Notes: generated by a model not told the origin, from the letters alone. Numbered from the stretch's first letter, positions 18,302-28,906 are shown. The stretch: 64,000 bases of DNA from Aestuariibaculum suncheonense (GCF_014596935.1 NZ_JACVXC010000006.1:151339-215338); one strand, 5' to 3'. Program-made: numbers and translations.

Positions 18302-21139
18302 ATGGCTGAAACAATTAGATTAAATAAAGTATTACGCGAGCTGAATATTTCTTTAGATCGTGCCGTGGAGTTTTTAGATTCTAAAGGTATCGAAATAGAG
18401 AAACGACCAACCACTAAAATTTCTCAGGAAGTCTACAATGTGCTTTCTAGTGAATTTCAGGTAGATGCAAACAAAAAAGTAGCATCTAAAGAGGTTAGTG
18501 AGGCTAAGCAGAAAGAAAAAGAGGTGCTGCGAGAGCAACGTGAGCGTGAACTTGAAGAAAAACAAAAAGAGGCAGCTAGAAAGGAAGAAATTGTAAAAGC
18601 CACTAAAATACTTTCTGGTCCTAAGCAGGTAGGTAAGATAGATTTAGAACCTAAAAAGCCTACTGAAACACCTCAGGCTGAAACACCAGAACCACCAAAA
18701 CAAGAAGAACCAAAGGTTGAAGCTCCTAAAGAAGAGCCTGTAAAAACCGAAGTTTCTAAGGAAGAAGTGGCAAAACCAGAAGTTAAAGCAGAAGCACCTG
18801 TACAAGCACCTAAAGAAGAGGAGAAACCTAAAGTAGAACCTTCTAAGCCTGTAACAGAGCACAAACCTAAAGAAAATAAAGGTCCTGAAGTAGAGAAAAC
18901 CCTTGTGACTAACGAAAACGGAGAAATCGTTGCAGAAGAGAAGGTAAAAACACAGTACCAAAAACTTACCGGTCCTAAAATCGCAGGTGATAAAATTGAC
19001 TTATCTCAATTTAATAAACCTAAGAAGAAGAAGGAAGATAAAAAAGCCGATAACAAGCCTAGTGGTGCTGATGCCAACAAGAAAAAACGTCGTCGTATAA
19101 GTAAAGCTGGAGGACCAAACCAGCCAGGACAGCCAGGTCAGGGTGGTGATAACCGAGGAAATACTAACAGACCAAACGATCGTTTTAATAAAGGTGGTAA
19201 CAAAGCCAGACGTCCTATTATTAAGGAAGACCCTAGCGAAGAAGATGTTAAAAAGCAAGTGCGAGAAACACTTGAAAAACTTCAAGGAAAATCAGCTAAA
19301 GGTAAAGGCGCTAAATACCGTAGAGATAAAAGAGATCAGCACAGAGATCAAACTCAGAAAGAGTTGTTACAGGAAGCTGCAGAAAGCAAAATCCTTAAGG
19401 TAACCGAGTTTGTTACAGCAAACGAAGTTGCAACTATGATGGATGTTCCGGTAACGCAAATCATCTCGGCATGTATGTCACTAGGTATGATGGTAACCAT
19501 GAACCAACGTTTAGATGCAGAAACTTTATCTATTGTTGCTGATGAATTTGGTTATCAGGTAGAATTCGTAACGGCTGATATTGAAGAATCAATTGAAGTT
19601 GTAGAAGATAAAGAAGAAGATTTAAAACCAAGAGCACCGATTGTAACGGTAATGGGTCACGTAGACCACGGTAAGACATCGCTTTTAGATTACATCCGTA
19701 AGGAAAATGTAATCGCAGGTGAGTCTGGAGGAATTACACAGCATATTGGAGCCTATGGTGTCGAATTAGATGGCGGACAAAAAATAGCATTCTTAGATAC
19801 ACCGGGTCACGAGGCCTTTACAGCAATGCGTGCTCGTGGAGCTCAGGTTACCGATATTGCTATTATTGTTGCAGCAGCCGATGATGATATCATGCCACAA
19901 ACAAAAGAGGCGATTTCTCATGCGCAGGCAGCGGGTGTTCCAATTGTATTCGCGATTAATAAAATAGATAAGCCGACAGCGAATCCTGATAAAATTAAAG
20001 AAGGATTGGCAAACATGAACCTTTTAGTTGAAGATTGGGGTGGTAAAATTCAATCACACGATATTTCTGCTAAAATGGGAACCGGTGTTAAAGAATTATT
20101 AGAAAAAGTATTACTTGAAGCGGAGTTATTAGAGCTTAAAGCAAATCCTAACAAACCGGCTGTGGGTACAGTTGTTGAAGCCTTCCTTGATAAAGGTCGA
20201 GGGTATGTAGCAACGGTATTAGTTCAGGCTGGAACTTTAAGAGTTGGAGATTACGTTTTAGCTGGTAAAAACAGTGGAAAAGTAAAAGCCATGCACGACG
20301 AGCGTGGTAACGATATTGTTGAAGCTGGTCCGTCTACTCCGGTATCAATCTTAGGTTTAGATGGTGCACCACAGGCAGGTGACAAATTCAGCGTTTTCGA
20401 AGATGAGCGCGAAGCAAAACAAATTGCAGCCAAACGATCTCAATTACAACGTGAGCAGTCAGTACGTACCCAACGTCACATCACACTTGATGAGATTGGT
20501 CGTCGTATCGCCTTAGGAGACTTTAAAGAATTAAACATTATCCTTAAAGGTGACGTGGATGGTTCTGTTGAAGCACTTACCGATTCGTTCCAGAAATTAT
20601 CAACTGAGGAAATTCAGGTGAACATCTTACATAAAGGAGTTGGAGCAATTACAGAGAGTGACGTGTTATTAGCTTCGGCTTCAGATGCGATAATTATCGG
20701 ATTTAACGTGCGCCCTGTAGGAAATGCTCGTGCAACGGCAGATAGAGAAGAAATCGATATTAGAACCTACTCAATTATTTACGATGCAATTAACGATCTT
20801 AAAGATGCGATGGAAGGCATGCTGTCTCCAGAGTTCAAAGAAGAGGTTACTGGTACTGCAGAGATTAGAGAAATCTTCAAAGTATCTAAAATTGGTAGCA
20901 TAGCCGGATGTATGGTAACGAATGGTAAAATCTTTAGAAGTTCTGGTGTTCGTATCATTAGAGATGGAGTAGTTGTTTATACAGGAGAATTGGCCTCTCT
21001 TAAACGTTTCAAAGATGATGTTAAGGAAGTAGCTAAAGGTTACGACTGTGGTATGCAAATCAAGAATTACAATGATATCAAAGAAGGCGATATTATTGAA
21101 GCATTCCACGAAGTTGAAGTTAAGAAAAAGCTTAAATAA
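18302..21139 (+). CDS. infB: Translation initiation factor IF-2
   Basis: The 945-residue protein starts with a small IF2 N domain ([20 protein letters not shown]), then about 280 residues of Lys/Glu/Pro-rich low-complexity linker, then Arg/Gly/Asn-rich tracts, a second IF2 N domain (about 360-415) and the GTPase core. G1 is GHVDHGKT (452-459), G3 DTPGH (499-503) and G4 NKID (553-556), with SAKMGTG as G5. The C-terminal beta-barrel and fMet-tRNA-binding domains are complete. IF-2 delivers initiator tRNA to the 30S subunit. It is the last gene of the rimP-nusA-infB operon and ends at a strong terminator. Confidence 0.98.
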   Translation: MAETIRLNKVLRELNISLDRAVEFLDSKGIEIEKRPTTKISQEVYNVLSSEFQVDANKKVASKEVSEAKQKEKEVLREQRERELEEKQKEAARKEEIVKATKILSGPKQVGKIDLEPKKPTETPQAETPEPPKQEEPKVEAPKEEPVKTEVSKEEVAKPEVKAEAPVQAPKEEEKPKVEPSKPVTEHKPKENKGPEVEKTLVTNENGEIVAEEKVKTQYQKLTGPKIAGDKIDLSQFNKPKKKKEDKKADNKPSGADANKKKRRRISKAGGPNQPGQPGQGGDNRGNTNRPNDRFNKGGNKARRPIIKEDPSEEDVKKQVRETLEKLQGKSAKGKGAKYRRDKRDQHRDQTQKELLQEAAESKILKVTEFVTANEVATMMDVPVTQIISACMSLGMMVTMNQRLDAETLSIVADEFGYQVEFVTADIEESIEVVEDKEEDLKPRAPIVTVMGHVDHGKTSLLDYIRKENVIAGESGGITQHIGAYGVELDGGQKIAFLDTPGHEAFTAMRARGAQVTDIAIIVAAADDDIMPQTKEAISHAQAAGVPIVFAINKIDKPTANPDKIKEGLANMNLLVEDWGGKIQSHDISAKMGTGVKELLEKVLLEAELLELKANPNKPAVGTVVEAFLDKGRGYVATVLVQAGTLRVGDYVLAGKNSGKVKAMHDERGNDIVEAGPSTPVSILGLDGAPQAGDKFSVFEDEREAKQIAAKRSQLQREQSVRTQRHITLDEIGRRIALGDFKELNIILKGDVDGSVEALTDSFQKLSTEEIQVNILHKGVGAITESDVLLASASDAIIIGFNVRPVGNARATADREEIDIRTYSIIYDAINDLKDAMEGMLSPEFKEEVTGTAEIREIFKVSKIGSIAGCMVTNGKIFRSSGVRIIRDGVVVYTGELASLKRFKDDVKEVAKGYDCGMQIKNYNDIKEGDIIEAFHEVEVKKKLK

Positions 21140-21156
21140 AGCTTAATAATAAATGA

Positions 21157-21187
21157 AAAGGCGCTTATGGAGATAAGCGCCTTTTTT
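21157..21187 (+). terminator. Intrinsic terminator of the rimP-nusA-infB operon
   Basis: AAAGGCGCTTA (21157-21167) pairs perfectly with TAAGCGCCTTT (21174-21184) around a 6-nt loop, followed by more T residues. Confidence 0.92.
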
Positions 21188-21224
21188 ATGTTTTAAGACA
21201 ATGAATAATCGAATGACATTCAAT

Positions 21225-21254
21225 AAAAAAGCGACCTAAAAAGGTCGCTTTTTA
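21225..21254 (-). terminator. Terminator of the SPOR protein gene
   Basis: AAAAAGCGACCT (21226-21237) pairs with AGGTCGCTTTTT (21242-21253) with a 4-nt loop. Read on the minus strand it follows the SPOR gene by about 20 nt and ends in a T run. It is symmetric and could work both ways. Confidence 0.88.
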
Positions 21255-21273
21255 TATAAGTTTTGATTACTGA

Positions 21274-21669
21274 TTAACTGGACTTTTTAGGTTTGAAAAT
21301 AAAAGCTGTAGGGAATTCTGTTTTAATTTTTTTCAGAGCTCTGTCAGCTTCCAAACGCGTTCTGAAATTACCAGCCCAGATTTTGAAATTTGGTGTTTCA
21401 TATTGAATAGAAGCTCGCCAGTCAGGAAAAAGGTTTGTAAATTCCGTTTGAGTAGACTCTGCTTTGGCTCGGTTACCCGAATAAATTTGGATTCTATATC
21501 TCTCAGAATCGTTTTCACTACTGTTAATTTGCTTCTTTAAACTAAGCAATGTAGGAATGTTTTTATCTTGATTTATAGTCACATTGCCTTGCTGCGCATA
21601 ACAAAAACCAGAGGTTATTACGAAGCAAAAAAGACTTAATAGCTTGATTTTTAATTTCAAAGGTTTCAT
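21274..21669 (-). CDS. Small exported SPOR-domain protein
   Basis: The 131-residue protein has a signal peptide (about 1-25, ending CYAQ) and a C-terminal SPOR domain (about 56-128). Typical SPOR features are YRIQIYSGNRAKAES, FPDWRASIQYETPNFKIWAGNF and RLEADRALKKIK. SPOR domains bind peptidoglycan strands stripped of stem peptides, usually at division sites. With no other domain this is a periplasmic binding protein rather than an enzyme. It is monocistronic and divergent from the actA operon. A TACATTTG -7 box reads toward it at 21687-21694 on the minus strand. Confidence 0.9.
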   Translation of the reverse strand: MKPLKLKIKLLSLFCFVITSGFCYAQQGNVTINQDKNIPTLLSLKKQINSSENDSERYRIQIYSGNRAKAESTQTEFTNLFPDWRASIQYETPNFKIWAGNFRTRLEADRALKKIKTEFPTAFIFKPKKSS

Positions 21670-21793
21670 TTTATATTGGGTTTATGCAAATGTATACGTA
21701 ATAATGTAAAATTAGGGCTAATTTCATTATTTAGAATCCCTCTAAATTAACAATTAACGCTTATCTAACATTTCTAGATACGAGTTTAAATGT

Positions 21794-21801
21794 TACTTTT
21801 G
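21794..21801 (+). promoter_or_regulatory. Probable -7 element of the act-cox operon
   Basis: TACTTTTG matches the -7 consensus exactly. TTT at 21771-21773 (20-bp spacer) is the best -33. No terminator or strong promoter is seen from here to the end of coxA at 33191. Confidence 0.55.
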
Positions 21802-21884
21802 CGAGAGATTTTATAACTGCGTTTTTTTTAAATTATTGTATGAAAAAACCATACCAAAGTTTAGAAGTTAATATAACCAACAAT

Positions 21885-23180
21885 ATGAAAAAGGTGATTC
21901 ACCGTAAATTAAGCAAGAACATACTTGGTTTAGGTTTAATTATTTTATTAGTCTTTACCGCGTCCCTTTCTGCTCAGGAAGGAGATCCAGCAAAAGGAAA
22001 ATCATTATTTAATGCGAATTGTGCTGCATGTCACCAATTAGACAAGAAGATGACAGGGCCAGCGCTTCGAAATGTTGAGGCGCGTTTAGCAGATGAGCAA
22101 GGGCTTGACAGAGCTTGGATTTATGATTGGGTTCATAACAGTTCTGGTTTAATCAAGTCTGGTGATGCTTATGCGAACAAAGTATACAATGAGTATGCTG
22201 GAGCAGCCATGACCGCTTTTCCTCAATTGTCTGAAAAAGATATTGATGATATCTTAGCGTATACCGCAGAGGTTAAAAAGGAGGCGCCTACGGCTGTAGC
22301 TGCAGCAGGAACTGGTGCAGAGGCAGGAGCGACAACAGGAGGTGTGTCTAACGAGTTAGTGTTAGCAGCGCTTGCTGTGTTATTTGCGCTTTTAGCAGTA
22401 GGTTTAGTTTTAGTTAACAAAACGTTACGTCGTTTTGCTGAAGCTCAAGGTGTTGAGTTGCCAGAAGAAACTAAAAGAATGCCATTGTGGAAAGCTTTTG
22501 TTAAGAATCAATTCTTAATGTTAGTGTCTGCAATCTTTTTATTGCTTGCCGGTGCTTACTTTATTTACGGATATTTAATGCAGGTTGGTATTGATCAAGG
22601 CTATCAGCCGGTTCAACCAATTCACTTCTCACACAAAATTCACGCTGGTGATAACGGTATCGATTGTAAATACTGTCACTCTTCAGCTCGTGTAAGTAAA
22701 ACTTCAGGAATTCCTTCTGTTAATGTTTGTATGAACTGTCATAAATCTATTTATGAGTATAACGGTGAAACTAGTGCAGAGTACACTAAGGAGTTCTATG
22801 ATGATCAAATCAAAAAATTATATGCAGCAGCAGGTTGGGATGATGCCAACCAAAAATATACAGGTGATTCGCAGCCGGTGAAATGGGTTCGTATTCACAA
22901 TTTACCAGACTTTGTTTACTTTAATCACTCTCAGCACGTTTCTGTAGCTGGAGTAGAGTGTCAAACATGTCACGGTCCAGTTGAAACTATGGAGGTTATG
23001 TACCAACATGCGCCTTTAACAATGGGATGGTGTATTGATTGTCACAGAACCACAAATGTTAAGGTAGAAGACAACGCTTACTACGAGAAAATTCACGAAG
23101 AATTATCTAAAAAGTACGGCGTAGAAAAACTTACAGCAGCACAAATGGGTGGTTTAGAATGTGGAAAATGCCACTATTAA
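21885..23180 (+). CDS. actA: ActA, hexaheme cytochrome c subunit of alternative complex III
   Basis: I prefer the ATG at 21885 because it gives a normal signal sequence (cleaved near SLSAQ); an in-frame ATG at 21840 would add 15 residues. The 431-residue product has a monoheme cytochrome c domain (CAACH, 46-50), a low-complexity Ala/Gly linker, one membrane helix near 150-170, another helix near 205-230, and a pentaheme domain with CKYCH (261), CMNCH (282), CQTCH (359), CIDCH (383) and CGKCH (426). The pentaheme part is the hallmark of ActA. The extra N-terminal heme domain is typical of the flavobacterial form. It takes electrons from ActB and passes them towards the oxidase. First gene of the act-cox operon. 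Confidence 0.93.
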   Translation: MKKVIHRKLSKNILGLGLIILLVFTASLSAQEGDPAKGKSLFNANCAACHQLDKKMTGPALRNVEARLADEQGLDRAWIYDWVHNSSGLIKSGDAYANKVYNEYAGAAMTAFPQLSEKDIDDILAYTAEVKKEAPTAVAAAGTGAEAGATTGGVSNELVLAALAVLFALLAVGLVLVNKTLRRFAEAQGVELPEETKRMPLWKAFVKNQFLMLVSAIFLLLAGAYFIYGYLMQVGIDQGYQPVQPIHFSHKIHAGDNGIDCKYCHSSARVSKTSGIPSVNVCMNCHKSIYEYNGETSAEYTKEFYDDQIKKLYAAAGWDDANQKYTGDSQPVKWVRIHNLPDFVYFNHSQHVSVAGVECQTCHGPVETMEVMYQHAPLTMGWCIDCHRTTNVKVEDNAYYEKIHEELSKKYGVEKLTAAQMGGLECGKCHY

Positions 23181-23214
23181 TAAAATTTAATAAGAAGTAA
23201 TTCAATTATATAAT

Positions 23215-26200
23215 ATGTCATCAAACAAGAAATACTGGAAAAGTGTTGAAGAGCTAAACGGAAATAGCTCTATTGTTGAGACGCTAAAACAAAACGAGTT
23301 TGTAAGTGAGATTCCTACAGATGAATTTTTAGGTGATAAAAATACATTAGAGTCTAGTTCTACAACGCGTCGCGATTTCTTAAAATATGTAGGATTCAGT
23401 ACAGCTGCGGCTTCATTAGCTGCCTGTGAAGGTCCTGTAGTTAAGTCGATTCCTTATGTAGTACAACCAGAGGAAATTATTCCTGGTGTTGCTAACTACT
23501 ACGCGACAACTATCGCCGATGGTTTCGATTTTGCTAGTGTTTTAGTGAAAACACGTGAAGGTCGTCCAATTAAGATTGAAAATAATACTTTGGCAGCTAC
23601 TAACGGTGGCGCTAATGCCAGAGTGAATGCTTCGGTTTTAGGATTGTATGATAGTTTAAGAGTACAAGGTCCTAAAAAAGATGGTAATGCTATCTCTTGG
23701 GGTGATTTCGATGCAGATACGACTAAAAAGTTAAATGAGTTAAAAGCGGCTAACAAGAAGATTGTTTTATTAACACAAACTTTTGCGAGCCCTTCTACAG
23801 ATAAATTAATTGCAAGCTTTAAAGAGACTTATGGTAACGTGCAACATGTAGTGTATGATGCGGTATCAGAATCTGCTGCTTTAGATGCGTTCCAGGCTAA
23901 ATATGGCAAACGTGCCTTAGCAGGTTACGATTTCTCTAAAGCGATGACTATTGTTTCTGTTGGAGCTGATTTCTTAGGTGACTGGCAAGGTGGTGGATTT
24001 GATTCTGGCTATGCTAAGAACAAAGTGCCTAACCACGGTAAAATGTCTCGTCACATACAGTTTGAATCTAACATGTCGTTAACGGGTGCTAATGCTGATA
24101 AACGTGTGCCTTTAACACCAAGTCAGCAAAAAGTTGCCTTAGCGAAATTATATAGTTATGTAGTTGGTGGAGCCGTTGGAGGTGAATTACCAGCTCATAT
24201 TGATGAGGCTGTTCAAAAGGCGGCTGCTCAATTAAAGAAAGCAGGATCAAACGGGGTTGTAGTTACAGGTATTCAAGATGTAAATGCACAAACTGTAGTT
24301 CTAGAAATAAATGAGTTTTTAGCAAGTAAGGCTTTTGATGCTAAAGTTGCTATTAAAACAAGACAAGGTAATGCTAAAGAAGTTGCAAATTTAGTTGCCG
24401 ATATGAAAGCATGTAAAGTAGCAGCAATCATTATGGCTGGTGTTAACCCGCTTTATACGTTACCAAATGCTGCTGATTTTGCAGAAGGATTAAAGAAGAC
24501 GGAATTATCTGTTACTTTCTCAATGAAAGAAGATGAAACGGCTTCTGAAACTCAGTACATCGCAGCAACTCCTCATTATTTAGAGTCTTGGGGAGATGTA
24601 GAAATTAAAGACGGACACTATGCATTAATGCAACCAACAATTCGTCCTTTATTCGATACAAGACAATTTCAGGAAGCTTTATTAATCTGGACTTCTAATA
24701 GTGTAGCGTATAATGATTACATTAAAGAGGTTTGGAATGCTAATATTTTAAACGGAGCGTCATTTAACCAAGCGTTACACGATGGACAGTTTGTAACAAC
24801 AACTGTTATTATCGAAACAACTGTTGAAGCTTCTACTGAAAATACCGAAGTTGAAAAACCATCTAACGCTGCAGCAAGTGCTTTAGCTGCTTCAGCTAAA
24901 GGTTCAGGTTTAGAATTAGCATTATATACCAAAGTAGGTATGGGTGATGGGCAACAAGCTAACAACCCATGGTTACAAGAGTTTCCAGATCCAATTACAA
25001 GAACGTCTTGGGATAACTACTTAACAGTTTCAAAAGCGGATGCTGAGGCTTTAGGTTTAATGAACAAGCATGTTGCTAACGGAGCTTTAAACGGAAGCTA
25101 TGCTAAAGTAACCGTTAACGGTACATCATTAGTTGTTCCTGTATTAATTCAACCAGGTCAGGCTAAAGGTTCTGTTGGTTTATCATTTGGTTATGGTAAA
25201 ACAAAAGGTATTAAAGAGGAAATGCAAACAGGTGTCAATGCTTATACATTATACCACAACTTCAGTAACGTACAAAATGTAACTGTTGAAGCTGCTGCTG
25301 GTGAGCACGAATTTGCATGTGTACAGTTACACAATACCTTAATGGGACGTGGTGATATCGTTAAAGATACGACCTTAGAAATCTTCAATACTAAAGATAA
25401 AAAATACTGGAATGCTATTCCTGTGGTATCATTAAATCACGAAGAGACTCCGGTAACATCTCCTGAAGTTGATTTATGGGATGAGTTCGATCGTTCAATT
25501 GGTCATCACTTTAACTTATCAATCGACTTAAATGCATGTACAGGATGTGGGGCTTGTGTTATTGCTTGTCACGCAGAGAACAATGTACCTGTAGTTGGTA
25601 AAACTGAAGTACGTCGTAGCCGTGATATGCACTGGTTACGTATCGATAGATATTATTCATCTGAAGAATCTTTCGCAGGTGATGATGAGAAGAAAGATAA
25701 CATTTCTGGTTTAGGAAGTTCATTAAGTGAATTTGGTGAAATGGAGCATGCTTCAGAAAACCCACAAGTTGCTTTCCAACCTGTAATGTGTCAGCATTGT
25801 AATCACGCTCCTTGTGAAACTGTATGTCCTGTGGCTGCAACTTCACATGGTCGTCAAGGTCAGAACCACATGGCGTATAACCGTTGTGTAGGTACGAGAT
25901 ACTGTGCTAACAACTGTCCTTACAAAGTACGTCGTTTCAACTGGTTCCTATACAATGGTAATGATGAGTTCGATTACCACATGAATGACGATTTAGGTCG
26001 TATGGTATTAAATCCAGATGTCGTTGTACGTTCTCGTGGTGTTATGGAAAAATGTTCTATGTGTATTCAAATGACACAAAAAACAATTCTTGATGCTAAA
26101 CGTGACGGACGTGTAATTAAGGATGGTGAATTCCAAACAGCATGTTCTGCGGCTTGTTCTAGTGGAGCTATGACTTTTGGAGACATTAACGATAAGGAGA

Positions 26201-26313
26201 GCAAAGTTGCTAAACTTAAAGAAGATAACCGTATGTATCACTTATTAGAGCACGTAGGTACAAAACCAAACGTGATGTATCAAACTAAAGTGAGAAATAC
26301 AACTGAAGCATAA
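23215..26313 (+). CDS. actB: ActB, iron-sulfur/molybdopterin-oxidoreductase-like subunit of alternative complex III
   Basis: The 1032-residue protein carries a twin-arginine signal (TTRRDFLKY, Arg52-Arg53) ending in a lipobox-like LAAC (Cys71), so it is probably Tat-exported and lipidated. The middle (about 75-720) resembles a molybdopterin oxidoreductase, a domain that in ACIII holds no cofactor. The C-terminal part is a ferredoxin-like domain with CTGCGACVIAC (from Cys775), CQHCNHAPCETVCP, CVGTRYCANNCPYK and CSMC...ACSAAC clusters. It relays electrons from menaquinol oxidation in ActC to the hemes of ActA. It follows actA by 34 nt. Confidence 0.95.
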   Translation: MSSNKKYWKSVEELNGNSSIVETLKQNEFVSEIPTDEFLGDKNTLESSSTTRRDFLKYVGFSTAAASLAACEGPVVKSIPYVVQPEEIIPGVANYYATTIADGFDFASVLVKTREGRPIKIENNTLAATNGGANARVNASVLGLYDSLRVQGPKKDGNAISWGDFDADTTKKLNELKAANKKIVLLTQTFASPSTDKLIASFKETYGNVQHVVYDAVSESAALDAFQAKYGKRALAGYDFSKAMTIVSVGADFLGDWQGGGFDSGYAKNKVPNHGKMSRHIQFESNMSLTGANADKRVPLTPSQQKVALAKLYSYVVGGAVGGELPAHIDEAVQKAAAQLKKAGSNGVVVTGIQDVNAQTVVLEINEFLASKAFDAKVAIKTRQGNAKEVANLVADMKACKVAAIIMAGVNPLYTLPNAADFAEGLKKTELSVTFSMKEDETASETQYIAATPHYLESWGDVEIKDGHYALMQPTIRPLFDTRQFQEALLIWTSNSVAYNDYIKEVWNANILNGASFNQALHDGQFVTTTVIIETTVEASTENTEVEKPSNAAASALAASAKGSGLELALYTKVGMGDGQQANNPWLQEFPDPITRTSWDNYLTVSKADAEALGLMNKHVANGALNGSYAKVTVNGTSLVVPVLIQPGQAKGSVGLSFGYGKTKGIKEEMQTGVNAYTLYHNFSNVQNVTVEAAAGEHEFACVQLHNTLMGRGDIVKDTTLEIFNTKDKKYWNAIPVVSLNHEETPVTSPEVDLWDEFDRSIGHHFNLSIDLNACTGCGACVIACHAENNVPVVGKTEVRRSRDMHWLRIDRYYSSEESFAGDDEKKDNISGLGSSLSEFGEMEHASENPQVAFQPVMCQHCNHAPCETVCPVAATSHGRQGQNHMAYNRCVGTRYCANNCPYKVRRFNWFLYNGNDEFDYHMNDDLGRMVLNPDVVVRSRGVMEKCSMCIQMTQKTILDAKRDGRVIKDGEFQTACSAACSSGAMTFGDINDKESKVAKLKEDNRMYHLLEHVGTKPNVMYQTKVRNTTEA

Positions 26314-26341
26314 ATCTAATTAAAGAATCAATTATATAATT

Positions 26342-27790
26342 ATGGCGTCTCATTACGAAGCACCTATTAGAAGACCCTTAGTTACAGGAGAGAAGTCTTA
26401 CCACGACGTAACAGTCGATGTAGCAAAACCTGTTGAAGGAAAGGCAAACAAACAATGGTGGATAGTTTTTGGTATTTCACTGGCAGCGTTTCTTTGGGGA
26501 CTTGGATGTATCATTTATACCATATCTACAGGTATTGGAACTTGGGGTTTAAATAAAACCGTAGGTTGGGCCTGGGATATTACTAACTTCGTTTGGTGGG
26601 TTGGTATTGGTCATGCAGGAACACTTATTTCTGCAGTACTTTTATTATTCCGTCAAAAATGGAGAATGGCGATTAACCGTTCTGCGGAAGCGATGACTAT
26701 CTTCTCGGTAGTGCAAGCAGGTTTATTCCCGATTATTCACATGGGTCGTCCATGGTTAGGATACTGGGTATTACCAATACCGAATCAATTTGGTTCGTTA
26801 TGGGTAAACTTTAACTCGCCGTTATTGTGGGACGTATTTGCAATCTCTACGTATTTATCTGTATCATTAGTATTCTGGTGGACAGGTTTATTACCAGATT
26901 TCGCGATGTTAAGAGATCGAGCTATTAAACCATTCCAAAAGAAAATATATTCATTATTAAGTTTTGGTTGGACAGGTCGTGCCAAAGACTGGCAACGTTT
27001 TGAAGAAGTATCTTTGGTACTTGCAGGTTTAGCAACTCCATTAGTACTTTCTGTACACACCATTGTATCGTTTGACTTCGCTACGTCGGTAATTCCAGGA
27101 TGGCATACAACAATCTTCCCTCCATACTTCGTTGCTGGAGCGGTATTCTCAGGATTCGCCATGGTAAATACTTTACTTATCATTATGCGTAAAGTATGTA
27201 ACTTAGAAGATTATATTACAGTACAGCACATCGAGTTAATGAACATTGTAATTATGATTACGGGTTCTATCGTAGGTGTGGCTTATATTACTGAGTTATT
27301 TATTGCTTGGTATTCAGGTGTAGAATATGAGCAGTATGCATTCTTAAACAGAGCAACAGGACCTTACTGGTGGGCATACTGGATGATGATGACTTGTAAT
27401 GTATTCTCTCCACAGTTCATGTGGTTCAAGAAGCTAAGAACAAGTATCATGTTCTCATTCTTTATCTCTATTGTGGTAAACATAGGAATGTGGTTCGAGC
27501 GTTTCGTAATTATCGTAACATCGTTACACCGTGATTACTTACCATCGTCTTGGACAATGTTCTCACCAACTTTTGTTGATATTGGAATCTTTGTTGGTAC
27601 TATCGGATTCTTCTTTGTATTATTCTTATTATACTCTAGAACATTCCCGGTAATTGCACAGGCAGAGGTTAAGACGATCTTAAAATCATCTGGTGAGCGT
27701 TACAAGAAAATCAGAGAAGCAGGAGGAAGTTTAGTAGGAACAGGAGCAGATGAAAGAACTTCTGGAAACGTTAACAACACTAAAAACTAA
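26342..27790 (+). CDS. actC: ActC, NrfD-like quinol-binding membrane subunit of alternative complex III
   Basis: The 482-residue integral membrane protein has around ten hydrophobic segments and belongs to the NrfD/PsrC family. Landmarks are WWVGIGHAGTLISAVLLLFRQKWR and IIHMGRPW near the quinol pocket and SFDFATSVIPGWHTTIFPPYFVAGA. In ACIII this subunit oxidises menaquinol and hands electrons to the ActB clusters. It lies 28 nt after actB and 9 nt before actD in the operon. The C-terminal 35 residues are polar and probably cytoplasmic. Confidence 0.95.
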   Translation: MASHYEAPIRRPLVTGEKSYHDVTVDVAKPVEGKANKQWWIVFGISLAAFLWGLGCIIYTISTGIGTWGLNKTVGWAWDITNFVWWVGIGHAGTLISAVLLLFRQKWRMAINRSAEAMTIFSVVQAGLFPIIHMGRPWLGYWVLPIPNQFGSLWVNFNSPLLWDVFAISTYLSVSLVFWWTGLLPDFAMLRDRAIKPFQKKIYSLLSFGWTGRAKDWQRFEEVSLVLAGLATPLVLSVHTIVSFDFATSVIPGWHTTIFPPYFVAGAVFSGFAMVNTLLIIMRKVCNLEDYITVQHIELMNIVIMITGSIVGVAYITELFIAWYSGVEYEQYAFLNRATGPYWWAYWMMMTCNVFSPQFMWFKKLRTSIMFSFFISIVVNIGMWFERFVIIVTSLHRDYLPSSWTMFSPTFVDIGIFVGTIGFFFVLFLLYSRTFPVIAQAEVKTILKSSGERYKKIREAGGSLVGTGADERTSGNVNNTKN

Positions 27791-27799
27791 GCGTAAACA

Positions 27800-28330
27800 A
27801 TGGAAGCATCTAAAGTAATTCACGCTATTTATAACGATGACGATGTGTTAATGTCAGCCGTTAAAAAGGTTAAGGCAGCAAAATACCACATTGATGAAGT
27901 ATACACCCCGTTTCCAGTGCACGGGCTAGACAAAGCTATGGGATTAGCACCTACACGTATTGCTATTGCAGCATTCTTATACGGTTTGGTAGGTTTAACA
28001 GTGGCAACAGTAATGATGAACTTTATTATGATTGAAGACTGGCCACAAAACATTGGTGGTAAACCAAGTTTTAGTTATTTAGAAAACATGCCGGCTTTCG
28101 TGCCAATTATGTTCGAGCTTACCGTATTTTTCGCGGCTCACTTAATGGTAATTACCTTTTACTTACGCAGTAGAATGTGGCCATTTAAAAATGCTGAAAA
28201 CCCAGATCCAAGAACTACAGACGACCATTTCTTAATGGAAATATCTGTTCATGGTAATGAAGAAGCCTTACAAAGCTTACTAAGTGAAACTGGAGCAGTT
28301 GAAATTAATTTAATTGATAAAGCGCATTAA
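27800..28330 (+). CDS. actD: ActD (DUF3341) subunit of alternative complex III
   Basis: The 176-residue protein has an N-terminal soluble segment (VIHAIYNDDDVLMSAVKKVK, then IDEVYTPFPVHGLD) and two transmembrane helices (about 57-80 and 100-125). It ends in a soluble segment with MEISVHG. This is the DUF3341 layout of ActD, a cofactor-free peripheral membrane subunit of ACIII. It is 9 nt after actC. The next gene, actE, starts 7 nt downstream. Confidence 0.93.
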   Translation: MEASKVIHAIYNDDDVLMSAVKKVKAAKYHIDEVYTPFPVHGLDKAMGLAPTRIAIAAFLYGLVGLTVATVMMNFIMIEDWPQNIGGKPSFSYLENMPAFVPIMFELTVFFAAHLMVITFYLRSRMWPFKNAENPDPRTTDDHFLMEISVHGNEEALQSLLSETGAVEINLIDKAH

Positions 28331-28337
28331 TATAGAG

Positions 28338-28886
28338 ATGAAGAGCTTAATTAAAATATTAGCAATAGCAGTTGTTTTAGTAGCCGTATCATGTAAAAAG
28401 GATACAGCTCCAAACTATCAATTCATGCCAAACATGTACGAGTCTGTAGGCTATGAAACGTATAGCGAATCAACTGCATTTAGAAACGGAGTAGAAGCAC
28501 AATTACCAGCAGAAGGATCGGTAGCCAGAGGATTTATTCCTTTTGATATTGAAAATACAACTGAAGGTTACGAATTAGCTAAAGCGACTTTAACAAGTCC
28601 GTTAGATTCTACTCAAGTAGATTTAGAAAGAGGAAAAGCGCTTTACGATATTTACTGTGGTATTTGTCATGGTAACAAAGGTGACGGTCAAGGTAACCTG
28701 GTAAAACGTGAAAAGATATTAGGTATACCAAACTACGCCGACAGAGAAATTACTGAAGGAAGTACCTACCACACCATTTATTACGGAAAAAATGCAATGG
28801 GTTCTTACGCTAATCAGATTAATGAAGAAGAGCGTTGGCAAGTAGTTTCATACGTGTTAAAATTAAGAGCTGATTTAGTAAAGTAA
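28338..28886 (+). CDS. actE: ActE, monoheme cytochrome c lipoprotein of alternative complex III
   Basis: The ATG at 28338 gives MKSLIKILAIAVVLVAVSC, a lipoprotein signal with Cys19; an in-frame start 24 nt upstream would overlap actD and add a charged tail, so it is less likely. The 182-residue product has one heme site CGICHG (107-112) and a candidate Met ligand in NAMGSYA. ActE is the monoheme cytochrome of ACIII, anchored by its lipid, and accepts electrons from the ActA hemes. It sits between actD and actF as in other ACIII operons. Confidence 0.94.
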   Translation: MKSLIKILAIAVVLVAVSCKKDTAPNYQFMPNMYESVGYETYSESTAFRNGVEAQLPAEGSVARGFIPFDIENTTEGYELAKATLTSPLDSTQVDLERGKALYDIYCGICHGNKGDGQGNLVKREKILGIPNYADREITEGSTYHTIYYGKNAMGSYANQINEEERWQVVSYVLKLRADLVK

Positions 28887-28906
28887 GAAGATAAGATTAT
28901 ATAGAT

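Noticed and set aside
18644..18961. Long antisense open frame within infB, with a second at 18673-18864
   Set aside because: It mirrors the Lys/Glu/Pro-rich repeats of IF-2 in the opposite strand, giving Phe- and Arg-rich or Ser/Thr/Gly-rich nonsense composition. No promoter or family match.
18661..19300. Repetitive Pro/Lys/Glu codons that look like a tandem repeat array
   Set aside because: It is the low-complexity linker of IF-2, normal for this protein. There are no regular spacers, so it is not a CRISPR.
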